Source: Tetraselmis striata
Taxonomy: Eukaryota; Chlorophyta; Chlorodendrophyceae; Chlorodendrales; Chlorodendraceae
Reading direction: 5' to 3'
NCBI GenBank assembly: GCA_006384855.1
Contig: VCJN01002783.1
Span: 1-64,000 of the forward strand
DNA length: 64,000 nt
Position numbers and translations under genes: made by a program. How positions within the stretch are numbered: position 1 is the first letter of the stretch; every line of letters starts with the position of its first letter. Positions 44,269 to 56,122 of the stretch are shown here, in pieces. The notes beneath the pieces were generated by a model, which ran no database searches, was not told the DNA's origin, and saw only the letters and a program-made list of their open reading frames with translations.

Positions 44269-47200
44269 ATGGCGCTCGCCGTTCCGATCTCCGCCTCGCC
44301 GTCCCCGGCTGCGCGCGCCAGCTGCCGCGGTAGTGCCCTCCGCCGGTCTGCTCCGACGCGGCGACTCCCCGCGGCTACGACCGGTACCGCACCGGGCGGC
44401 GGCATCGGCAGGACTGCGGCCAGACGCCCTCAGCCTGTGACGCTGCCTGTGCCTGGAAGGTAGGTGGGGCTGTGGCCATGGACGCGGGTGCCGGGTACTG
44501 ACAGCAGTGACCCGGGAGGGCTCTGTCAGCCAATCGCTGCTAACCTGAGAAGCATTTGCCGTTGAAATCAGATTAAAAAGCTATGAATACCCTTGAATGT
44601 GTGAGGATTAGTTACATGCATCACACATCAGCATATTATTCAGTCGTAGACGGAGCATGAAAACAGGTATAACAAAATAGTCATGACAACGCACATGCAT
44701 CGCACAATAAGCAAAAGGCATACCAGGGCATGGCGCTGTGTCTATTGCGCGAGAGCGGTTGATGTTGATGTTGCGTGATGGCGCTCAGCGACTTCGTGCT
44801 GAGGAAAGCTGAGCGAGTGGCGGAACGAGCGCGCAAATGGCCGCCCACCCCCTTTCTTACGCCGGGCACCAGACCTTCCCCAAGACAGCGCCCCTGCCCC
44901 TGTGCGCCGGCTTGCATTCACCCCATCGCCACGCCGACCCAGCTCCACTACCATTAATTACTCCCGGATAAAGCGAGGGGTACGCACATTACCACCGCGG
45001 ACGGCACATCGCTCGCCTGCTCACGGCCGCTAACCCAGAGTGGCCGCCCCATGCCTGCCCTGTGCCTCGCCATCAGGAGCGACCGCCACATCCTGCGTGC
45101 CGTGGACTCAGAGGCGCAGACGGCGAAGGAGGAGGAGGAGGAGGAAGAGCAGGGGGCAGCGGCTGCGGCTGCGGCTGAGGGCGGGGAGGGACTGTGGGGA
45201 ATCCAGCCCGGGGTGGAGGAGGAGTGGCAGTGGGAGCGCTCGCCAGATGCGGGGCGCGCGTACGCCGCCTGGGCGTCGCTCCTGCTGCTGGGTGCGACTG
45301 CGTCGACCAGCACCAGCACACGTTGCCCACATGTCCCGCCCCCCCTCCCACATGCGCCTCTGCACCATCGCGCACATGCCCTTTGCCAGCTAATCCCTAC
45401 CTGCTGACACGCCCACCCTCCCCCGCCCACCCCGCTCCCAGGCTGGATCCCCTTCATGCGCAACGTGGACGGCTTCGACCAGGCGTACTTCCTCCTGCTG
45501 GCAACTTTCACCATCTACATCGGCGCCCACAGGCACGCCCCCCAGCTGCCCCCCTCCTTCAGCCCCCCTCCCCCGGCGCACGGCCGCCCTCCCTGGTGCA
45601 CGGACCCCATCAACACAGAAACGCAGGCTGCGGCCAGCCAGTTGCTGCCATGCCGGCAACAGACCACTCTGCCAGCGCGCAACAGCCATGGCAGCATCGC
45701 GGCGCAACCTCCCCCTCCCCCCCCCTTCCCACCTCGCCCCAGCCCACCCACCCTCCGAACTGCACGGTAGTTGTCCCTGGGAGTTGTCCCCCATCGCCTG
45801 TCGCGCGTTGCTTCCAGCAAACACCGACTGTGGCATTGGGACGAGCAGGCTGATATCTGCTTGCCAATGACACGTCCATGATTAGGCACGTCCGCCCCAA
45901 CAAGCTCACGCCATTGCACCATGCCGGCGCACTCACTCCCCCCACCCCCTCCCCCCCGCCAACCCCCGTACGCCGCAGGAACCTTACTGCAAAGACCCGG
46001 CAGTCGCTCACGGTGAAGGAGGTGGGTGCCGGAGGCGGCTAGGCCCGCCGAATGGGTGCACAATGCACTGCGGCGAGGGGGAGGGGGGAGGGGGCATCCG
46101 GCGGCAGCGGACTGCGCAGCTGCATTGGCGAGAAGGCAGCGGCTCTCACGATGCCCCTTTGTTCCCCCCCTCCCCGTCCATTCACACCGCCCCACCTACA
46201 CCCTCACCATGGCACGCGCACGCCAGGGTGCGCTGGCGCCCGTCATCGCGTCCGCCACCCTTTTCGGCGGCTACCTCCTCTTCAAGTTCTTCCCGGACCT
46301 CAACATCCAGACCCTCCTGAACAGCTACTTTGCTCTGGTCGGCACCGCCGCGGTGGCTGGCAACCTGCTGTGGCCCATCCGGCAGTGGGCGGGTGAGTGC
46401 TCGCCCGCCCGTCCGCCCCGCGACAGTCCCCCCCCCCCTCCCCCCCCTTCCCCCCAGCTTGGCCCCACTCAACGTGGCAAAGGGCGCCAACCTGCCGCTG
46501 GACTGGGCTGGCAGGCAAGGAGGCGCTGGGCGCGGACTCGCTCAAGCTGAGCGTCCCTGAGGGCTGGCTCCTGGAGACAGACGGCAGCTCCATCACCGAG
46601 GCACCGCCCCCGCGTCCCGGCCAACACCCGCCAATTACGCTACAGCTGCTGCTGCCTGTGCAGTTCCATCGGCTTGACCGGGAAATGATGCTGCTGAGCG
46701 CCCCCCCCCCCCCCCCCCCCCCCTTCCCCTCCCCCCCTTCTCCTCCCATCCCCCATCCTGTCCGTGCCCCTCAGCTCTCAATTGCGCCGTCAGACTTCTT
46801 GGCGCTGGCCGTAGGTGTGGGTCTCACATATGCGGTGCGCCTGCCATCATGCCACGCCCTGCCCCTTGTTCCCCTTCTCCCCCCGTTGGGCAGCACTCAG
46901 CAGCAACTGCGATGCGGCCAGAACACCTCAGAAGCGCCGCCTGATGTCAATCCACCTACCCTGGCAGCGCTTTCTTCTGAACCCCCCCCCCCCCCCCTGT
47001 CTGCCATTCCCGCGCAGGACATTACGCACGCCCACATGCTGTTCCCCGTCAACAACGCCATCGCCACCATGATCGTGGCGGACATCCTCAGCCTCATTGG
47101 GCTGAGCAGCTTCCGCACCGCGGGCGTGCTGCTGGTCGGCTTGCTCGCTTATGACGTGTTCTGGGTGTTTGGTGCGCCCCCCCCCCCCCCCCCCCCCTCT

Positions 47201-48218
47201 TCCAATCCCGGCTCAGGCATGCTGTTTTGCCTTTGGACATAAAGGCACCATCCAGACATGCATGGGGAAGGCATGGGGAATATAGCTAGTTATCAGGGGT
47301 AAGATGAGGGGGGATGCCGACTTCCCCCAAGCCTGCATGTTGTTCATATCAAGTGCACATAGATGGATGTCTATTTAGTCGCAGGTATGGGCACCATGCG
47401 TACACTTAGACAAACGGAGGGAGAGAGAGAGAGAGAGAGAGAGAGCGCGCAATTGAAAGGGACGTTGTCCGCAGCCCCCCCCCCCCCCCCCCCCCCCCAA
47501 CCGCGCTCTCTACCCCGTGCATGTCCACGAAAGTGATCCGGTCAACCCTGTGGATCCCTCTTGCACCGGCGCGCTGGCCTGACTGGTCAGCGGCCCATCG
47601 GGGTCTTGCCAGCCGCCCACTGGCGCCTCGGCCTGACCTGACAGCTCCACGGTTGGTACAGGTAGAATGTGTCTGTAGAACAGTTGGACAGGTTTCATTC
47701 TTGCCGGGGTGTTTTGTCGTGTACCCTGCCCCCTCTCACCGTCAGCAGGTGCCGAGGCGCAAAAGGGCGATGCGGTACAGGCACTGCCTTTCTTGTCCTG
47801 CCGTCTCACCTATTCGCAGTCTCGGGTGGCACTGCTGTATTTATACCAACCCGGCCGGAGGTGTGCGGGAGCCCAGTCGGGAGAAGCACACACGCTGTAA
47901 CCCTGCTCGCCTGGTCCACATTCCTTACGGCAACAATACAGCGGGTGATCGCTCACCCTGCAGCGCCCCTGCTTGTCTGTGTGTTTGTGCGGTGGCCGCC
48001 CGCTCGCAGGCAGCCCGGCGGTGGTCGGCGACAACGTGATGCTGGCCATGGCGACGTCGGACCAGCTCACGGGGCCGATCAAGCTGCTCTTCCCGCGCCC
48101 GGGCACCGACGTGCTGACGGAAGCCGGCTTCTACCCCTTCCAGCTGCTGGGCCTGGGCGACGTGGCGCTGCCTGGCCTGCTGGCCTGCCTGGCGCTCCGA
48201 TATGACGCCTCCCGGTGG

Positions 48219-48251
<33 letters not shown>

Positions 48252-51200
48252 CTGTCCCGGGGAGCAGACACCCAGGCACCGACCGTCAGCGCCATTCCGG
48301 CCGCTCCGTCAAGTGTCACATAGCTACACGACCGACAATCTCCCCGGTTAGCTGCTGTCCTGTTTCTGTGCCGGTTTCAACAGCGCAGAAGGGCTAATTA
48401 TACTGTGTTCGTCCTTGGGTTGGCTACCGTTGGGGGGGGGGGGGGGCAGAATATGTCTGTTTTTGGCCCTCCTGCGAAGGGATGAAAGTTACATTCATCT
48501 GGAAAGCCACTCCGTATGATTATACACAACGAAAAACTGCACAGATTTTCTGACGCTCGAATTTGATTTTTTGGGACCCAATTTTGAAATGTTTGGGGTG
48601 CGCAGTGGCGTAATGTGAAAGTAAAGTTCGCCCCAAGTCATCGACCAAAGCCGCCCCAGGACTTTGTTTCTTGCGCCAACTGCAGTCGTAGGTCTGGCAT
48701 AGCCATTAGACCGTTCCCCCATTCGAACCCCGAAGGGCCGACGCATCAACCGGGTAAACCCGGGACACGGGCCCGGATGATACTGCCCTGAAATGACGGA
48801 GCCGGAAATCGATCCGGGGACCTCCTGAGTAGGAGACCACTGCTCTGCTGAGCGGAGAGACAACAGGGCCCGTGGCGTGCCCAAGCCAGTGGCGTATAGT
48901 GGCTTTCGGTGGGTGGGAATGAGCATCCCCCGCCTGACCCCGTCCCACCACCCCCTCCCCCCCCCCCCTTGCGTAGGACGGTGGACCTCCAGGGCCGCGC
49001 CATGGCATGCGCTGCGGCGCTGCAGGACGCCATGAAGGGCCTGCCATCCGACGCCTCGGGCAAGCAGGTGCGCCGGCGTGAGTTTGAGAATGCCTGTGGG
49101 GCTCAAACGCCTGTGGGACTATGTGCCGCGCGGCGCCGCCTGTGCTTGGTCATGTCATGTCGTTCTATGCTGTGGATTTGACAGGTGATGTAGTCTCGAG
49201 ACGTGTTAGTTCTTGTCGTGCTATGCCGTGCCGTGTCGTCAAACATTGCATGGCATGGCATGCGGTGTTGTGTCATGTCATGCCATGTCATGTCATGTCA
49301 TGACGTGTCATGTCATATCATGCCATGTCATGAATGTTGTGCCGTGGCGTGTCATGTCATGTCATGTGTTGTGACGTGTGGTGTGGCGTGGCATGTCATG
49401 TCATGTCATGTCATCTGTCGTGACGTGTGGTGTGGCGTGGCATGTCATGTCATGTCATGTCATGTCATGTCATGTCATGTCATGTCATGTCATGTCATGT
49501 CATGTCATGTCATGTCATGTCATGTCATGTCATGTCATGTCATGTCATGTCATGTCATGTCATGTCATGTGTCGTGTCGTGTCATGTCATGTGTCGTGTC
49601 ATGTCATGTCATGTGTCGTGTCGTGTCATGTCATGTGTCGTGTCATGTCATGTCATCTGTCGTGACGTGTGGTGTGGCGTGGCATGTCGTGGCATGTTAT
49701 GTCATGTCATGTCATGTCATGTCATGTCATGTCATGTCATGTCGTGTCATGTCATGTGTCTGTGTCATGTCATGTCATGTCATGTCATGTCATGTCATGT
49801 CATGTCATGTCATGTCATGTCATGTCATGTCATGTCATGTCATGTCATGTCATGTCATGTGTCGTGTCGTGTCATGTCATGTGTCGTGTCATGTCATGTC
49901 ATGTGTCGTGTCGTGTCATGTCATGTGTCGTGTCATGTCATGTCATCTGTCGTGACGTGTGGTGTGGCGTGGCATGTCGTGGCATGTTATGTTATGTCAT
50001 GTCATGTCATGTCATGTCATGTCATGTCATGTCATGTCATGTCGTGTCATGTCATGTGTCTGTGTCATGTCATGTCATGTCATGTCATGTCATGTCATGT
50101 CATGTCATGTCATGTCATGTCATGTCATGTCATGTCATGTGTCATGTCATGTGTCGTGTCATGTCATGTCATGTCATGTCATGTCATGTCATGTCATGTC
50201 ATGTCATGTCATGTCATGTGTCGTGTCGTGTCATGTCATGTGTCGTGTCATGTCATGTCATGTGTCGTGTCGTGTCATGTCATGTGTCGTGTCATGTCAT
50301 GTCATCTGTCGTGACGTGTGGTGTGGCGTGGCATGTCGTGGCATGTTATGTCATGTCATGTCATGTCATGTCATGTCATGTCATGTCATGTCATGTCATG
50401 TCATGTCATGTGTCGTGTCGTGTCATGTCATGTGTCGTGTCATGTCATGTGTCGTGTCGTGTCATGTCATGTGTCGTGTCATGTCATGTCATCTGTCGTG
50501 ACGTGTGGTGTGGCGTGGCATGTCGTGGCATGTTATGTCATGTCATGTCATGTCATGTCATGTCATGTCGTGTCATGTCATGTGTCGTGTCATGTCATGT
50601 CATGTCATGTCATGTCATGTCATGTCATGTCATGTCATGTCATGTCATGTCATGTGTCGTGTCGTGTCATGTCATGTGTCGTGTCATGTCATGTCATGTG
50701 TCGTGTCGTGTCATGTCATGTGTCGTGTCATGTCATCTGTCGTGACGTGTGGTGTGGCGTGGCATGTCGTGGCATGTTATGTCATGTCATGTCATGTCAT
50801 GTCATGTCATGTCATGTCATGTCATGTGTCATGTCATGTGTCGTGTCATGTCATGTCGTGTCATGTCATGTCATGTCATGTCATGTCATGTCATGTCATG
50901 TCATGTCATGTCATGTCATGTCATGTCATGCGTCGTGTCATGTCATGTCATCTGTCGTGACGTGTGGTGTGGCGTGGCATGTCACGTGTCGTACCATGTC
51001 ATGTCCTGTCATGTCATGTCATGTCATGTCATGTCATATCATGTCATGTCATGTGTCGTGTCATGTCATGTCACGTCATGTCATGTCATATCATGTCATG
51101 TGTCGTGTCATGTCATGTCGTGGTGTGTCGTGGCGTGGTGTGGCGTGGCATGTCACGTGCCGTGCCATGTCATGTCGTTTCATGTCCTGTCATGTCGTGT

Positions 51201-52109
51201 CGTGTCATATTGCGTCGTGCCATGTCCTGTCATGTCATGTCATCTCATTTCCGTTTCATGTCATCTCATGCTGTGCCGTGCCTTGTCGTTCTGAGTCATG
51301 TCCATATCCATGTCCATATTCATGTTATCTTATGTCTTGCTATGCCATGTCAAGCCATGTGACAAAAGGCGGTGTTCTGCGTTGTTTCCTGCCATGCCAT
51401 CTTAGTTATTTTCTTCACCATGCTGCCTTGGGGTATTTTCCTTCGGATGCCTCACTGTCGCGCAGGTCATGGACTCGGCAGCGGACGCGGTGGACGTGGC
51501 GTACGACGACCTCTGCGACCGGGAGGACCGCGAGAAGGCAGAGGGCAGGGACAAGCCCATGAAGGTATTGCGCCCACCCTGCTGCTTTTCTGCAGCTTGC
51601 GTGACTGATGAGTTAGCTTCGCTTGAGTTGCGATGAGCGACTCCCCTGCCTTGGCCTCATATTGGCAGTGTACGGCACCGCGAAACCTATCAAGAACACA
51701 ATTCAGGAATAGCTGGGCAGCCGGGGCTTGATGATGACATCTAGGCCGCAGTGTACACGGTGTATGGCCAGACCGCTGTCACTTTTTTCAACCAGCTGTG
51801 AATTTCCTCGCCGACTCGGCCGTTTCCGGCGCTGCACAGGTGACGGCAGCGGTGATGGGCAACCGCAACTTCTTCTTCCCGGTGATCGGCGCCTACCTGC
51901 TGGGCCTCTACATCGCCTTCCAAGCCAACCGCATAACTCACCTCGGGCAGCCGGCGCTGCTGTACCTGGTCCCCTGCACCCTGGGCGCCGTCGGCCTCAC
52001 CGCCGCGCTGCGCGGGGAGCTCCGGCGCGTGTGGGATTTCAAGGACGTGAGCCGCGGCATGCCGTCGCTGTCCGATCTCGCGGCGGAGGAGACTCCGGAG
52101 TCGAAGTAG
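44269..52109 (+). CDS. SPP: Signal peptide peptidase-like GxGD aspartyl protease, apparent plastid transit peptide
   Basis: Twelve exons (44269-44459, 45077-45291, 45442-45532, 45979-46021, 46227-46392, 46515-46600, 46775-46834, 47018-47171, 48010-48214, 48977-49067, 51466-51564, 51840-52109) join in phase to 556 residues. Catalytic aspartates are D330 (GLLAYDVFW) and D386 (LLGLGD), with the C-terminal PAL motif at 505-507 (GQPALLYLVP). Membrane segments include LATFTIYIGAHR, ASATLFGGYLLFKFF and VIGAYLLGLYIAF. SPPs cleave transmembrane helices within the membrane, classically in the ER. Here exon 1 encodes a Ser/Ala/Arg-rich, acid-free N-terminus (MALAVPISASPSPAARASC) like a chloroplast transit peptide, and an acidic linker follows. 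No C-terminal KKxx is present. Introns 3 and 6 start with GC. Intron 10 (2398 nt) holds the pentamer satellite. An alternative start at 45051 would drop the transit peptide. Confidence 0.92.
47420..47445. repeat. (GA)n microsatellite in SPP intron 8
   Basis: About 26 bases of alternating G and A, followed by GCGCGC. A C-tract (47476-47498) lies about 30 bases further on in the same intron. Confidence 0.9.
48797..48862 (-). repeat. tRNA-like or tRNA-derived SINE fragment in SPP intron 9
   Basis: Read on the minus strand, GCTCAGCAGAGC resembles a D-arm (box A), CTCCTACTCAGGAG an anticodon-like hairpin and CCGGATCGATTTCCGG a T-arm (box B) at tRNA-like spacing. The loops are one base short and no acceptor stem closes cleanly, so it is not a functional tRNA. 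A degraded SINE head is the best guess. Confidence 0.3.
49255..51260. repeat. ~2-kb TCATG pentamer satellite with higher-order structure, in SPP intron 10
   Basis: Long runs of (TCATG)n are interspersed with GTCGTG variants. A distinctive block beginning CTGTCGTGACGTGTGGTGTG recurs at 49414, 49657, 49947, 50306, 50493, 50737 and 50952, spaced 187-359 bases apart, so the array has evolved by duplication of larger units. The ends degrade into imperfect pentamers (before about 49330 and after about 51110). All three plus frames read the cycle M-S-C-H-V without stops; these open frames are a by-product of the repeat. Confidence 0.97.
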
Positions 52110-53142
52110 CGCCAAGCGATCCGCCATCTGCCCGGTCATGTGCACCTCACCGCTGGCCTATCCCAGTGCCCCCCATGTCTCCGAGGAGGCGCTGCTCGCT
52201 GCGGAAGCCTCGCACACCGATGGCGAAGTGCCGCAGTAAAGGGCGCAGGCTACGAGGTCAAACCACTGCGGCCTTCTCGCGGGGCGAGAATCGGGATCCT
52301 TTATCCGCGGGTGTAGTGAACGGTTGTCTATTCACATGCTGCGGCAGCATTTGTGCGCAGCAGCAGGTAGGGGCACAGGCCAAAGGATGTATCGGGGTTT
52401 GGTTCGCTGGCGCGATAAGGCCGCCTATGACACGGCCGGATCTATTTAAGTCATTGCTGCGGATTGGCACTGCTACAAGTACTCGTTGGCGCGGCTTCAT
52501 GCCAGGCACAGTGCAGAACTGTAGCATCACGCGGCAACGTGCTTCGCCAGCTTACTTCTGCCATTACTCACTTTTAAAAGCACCTGCCGGGACTTGTGTG
52601 ACTTGTGGCCCTGCGATGCAACAGGTATACAGCGTGAAGTCACTTTATTACCCCATGTTGAGGTGGCCTCGGGGAGTGGAGCAGGAGATTTGGGTAAACC
52701 TAAACCTGTGAAACATAAAACTGAGGAACTGCCGTTGTAGACCGGCTGTACTCCCCCACAAGCAGCATAATGATGATTGACCGCCACCAGTAGCGTCATA
52801 GCCGCTGCGGGCTGTCCCTGCGTACCGGAGGGAATCATTGCAGTTGCCATGCGGGCACAGGGGCGAAATTGGTATTTGAAATTGGTTACAACTGAATAAA
52901 GCATTTCTCTTGACGAGCTGTCTTTGCCCAACAGCAGGGAATAACCCCCCCCCCCCCCCCCCCCTTTCTGGCCAACCCGCATAGGGTCCGCTAATGCAAG
53001 CGCGTAGGCCGGGGCCTCTGCTGTGGGCCACGTGGCTATATTGCAGTACAGCGATACTAATCGTTCATGAATGACACCAGTACACGATGATTTGAAATAC
53101 ATTTTTTAGGTAGCATTGTGATGACATAAGTCACGACACACA

Positions 53143-53198
<56 letters not shown>

Positions 53199-55071
53199 TT
53201 GAGATAGATACCGCAGCATTTATTTATTCATGAGTAACTGCACTGAGGCAGGTGGTTGCGCGTCGTGGTAGTCTCGCACCGTTGCCGCCCCTTGACCCAG
53301 AAAAAGGCTCACGCGCCACCTCCGCAGTGGCACGAACCCATCCCCGCCCCTGCCCCTGTTGCCTTTGCGCCGTGAGGAGGGGTGTTGGGACCTGAGACCT
53401 CTTGTCATGCCGTACCAACAGCTCTCTTCTTCATGTTCAGGCATTGCCCTACGACCACACGCGGTAGGATAGGGAGATGCATATGCTTTGCTACACGCAA
53501 CTCTGTAGCAGTACCCCGAGCGCAGGCCTGAATGCCAAGGTGACATGGCGCAATGACAATAAGCAACGGAGGTGTGTTTGAATGTTAGAGATATCGCCTC
53601 CTCGGATGCCTTCCGACGGGACTCCCTTTCTCATGATGGGAAAATGACAGCATGCTGACACAACAACGATACACGGCACCGTCCTCCGATCGCCGTTGCG
53701 GGGCCACTGATGTGGTGCTGCGGCCATGGTCGTGCTTGGTGGAAAAAACACCAGCGAATCCACGCGGATCCCCCAGCGTCTTTCCAAAACAAGCAGCATC
53801 CCTGAGTTACCAAAAAGTGGTTGGGAAGGAGCAGCCGACAGATGCGTATTCATGCAGTTGTAGCCCAACGCGGTGGATGGTACCATCTTGATGCGCGGTG
53901 GGTGCCGACACACCTAGAAGGACCCGCCTTATTATTTGGAATAATATGCCCAAGAAGCCCTCTATCGAATTGGGCTGAAAGGCCAATAATCTGCAATTAA
54001 AGCCCAATCATGCAACCTATAAGAACATTTACCCTAGAGTCCAGTTCCGATTTATCTATAGTTCGACTACATTTTACCTCCGGTAGGCAGGGCCGGGGAG
54101 GTTCTTATTCGCAGTGTTCTTGTGACCATGGATGTCGGCACCCGTCATCGTTGATTTACTGCCCGAAAGGACAATACGCCCACACAGTGCTGGGGTAGAC
54201 CATGGGTCTCCAGCGCCTGTGCACCCGGCACGCGCCTGCGCCGCCGCGCGATGTGCTGCGGATACTTGACCGTTCGCCCCACCAGCCCCCCCCCCAAAAG
54301 CGCCACCATCATCGGCGGCGGTAAAAGGGCGGGCACGCCATCGCCCCGGCCCACTGCCAAGCGCCGGCGGCGCACGGACATGGGAGGGATGGGGGCGGAC
54401 GTGCCCGCGCAAGTCGCCTCACTGCATGACAGCCAAATGAGACAATTGGCCGGCGGTACACGACGCGACTTGCTCGGAACAATCAATTTCAGTGAATAAT
54501 CGTTCGACATGTTGTGCCATATCGATATTGGCAGGAAGGACAAACCCGCACATATCAACATCGGGGAGCATGTATGACCATGATACGGGTGTTATGCATA
54601 TCTACAGAGAAGCATTGCATCGTTGTATTCTACTTGCTCTGCCCGCACTGCCGATATGTGTATAGCGACGTGATAAGTATATAAGTCGCTATAGGATCTC
54701 TATAGGATGGATGTCTTTCAGCGAGCGCTGACACTGCTGCGAAACGAGGCGTGCGTGTGCAGGTGCCACACACCACATCACCCGCAGGGTAGCAGTAGCA
54801 CCGCTACCGAGGCACATCAAGGATGGCAGGTGTGAGATGGCAATACTGTGATAATAGCTACGGGTATATTACAGTTGTGTTACGAGGACCACGGCCAGGA
54901 TCGCAGCCCTGGGCGACCCGCCTGTCTGTGCGTGGCAAAAATCGAGCCGCCGGAAAGGGCCGCGTTGGCGGGATGCTGGCAGCAAGATTATCGTGTGCGA
55001 CGGTTGTAGACGAAGCGAGAAACTGCACAAGCTGCTGCAGGGGATGGCCGCGGCGTGCACGATCTTCGCAG
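52110..55071. other. Intergenic interval between SPP and the LRR gene
   Basis: No gene is supported. It contains a C-tract at 52945-52964, a (CT)n microsatellite at 53145-53190 continuing as (CA)n to about 53198, and short open frames with no recognisable domains (for example 53491-53913 minus and 54251-54499 plus). Confidence 0.5.
53145..53198. repeat. (CT)n(CA)n microsatellite
   Basis: About 46 bases of CT followed by CACACACA. Confidence 0.95.
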
Positions 55072-56078
55072 TCACGACGCTTTGTCCTGACTCGGCAGCT
55101 TGCCTAGTAAGGGCAGCATGGCGTCGGCGCGCTGCGAGCCGCAGAAGCGCAGGAGCGCTCTGATGGCGATGGCGAGGCACGCTGCGCCAGCGGCCGCGCC
55201 GAGGGCGATACCGATTGCGATGGGGGAGGTGAAGACGCCGGCGGGCTGGCTCCCGCCGCTGGCCCGGGCGGCGGTGTAGTAGCTTGGTGGTGGGGGCGCG
55301 GAGCGGCGATGGATGGACTTGAGCCAGTCGGAGGCCGCGCGCTCGACGCGCACCAGCACGCCATCCAGGTCGTCGTCCGGGGAGTGGTAGTCCTTGTAGG
55401 CGGCGAGGGTGTATGGGCCGAACCCGGTGCGCAGCAGCGACAGCCTGTCGAGCCAGCCACAGAAGCCCTAGGCCGTCAGTCCTCTACTACTTGCAAGGTA
55501 CTGTCGTCGAAACATTACGAGTACAGAAAATCGCTGCACATATCAATGCGGGGAAACATCATCGCGCATAAAACCCGTGACACCTCAGTTTCAGTGACCA
55601 GCTGCGCGGCAAGGGCGGGTTTGTGGACTTGCCTAAGGTGTGGCTTCAGCTCCTCTGGCAGTGACCTCGTAAGGTTTGGGAGCACGCCGAAGAAGGGGTT
55701 GTCGGCGAGATTCAGCTCGTTGTAGTCCGGCAGCTCCGGCAACTCGGCGGCGGACGGCGAAGCACTGCGGCCCGGAAGCACCGTGAACACGCCCAGCTGC
55801 GTCCAGCTGTCGGGGACGTCGCCGCTGAGCTTGTTGCCCTTGACGCTGAGCAGGCGCAGCGACGCGCCGCTGCCGTCCCGCAGCTTGGGCAGCGGCCCCG
55901 ACAACTGGTTCCCCTCCAAACTGAGGCTCTCCAGCTTGGGTGCGGCTTCCAGCAGGTCTGCAAACGACACTCACACGCAAGATGGCAATCAACAGAAGAC
56001 CCGGGGGGACCTGCGCATGTCGTTATGCTGCCACCTGCGCCGTCAATCCATGTATGCGCACACGAATCAAAGAGGGAT

Positions 56079-56122
<44 letters not shown>

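Noticed and set aside
48700..48870. Functional tRNA gene
   Set aside because: T-loop and anticodon loop are one base short and no seven-base acceptor stem closes.
49203..51562. Long open frames (up to 414 codons) reading M-S-C-H-V repeats
   Set aside because: They arise because the TCATG pentamer lacks stops in all three plus frames. The region is spliced out between two SPP exons.
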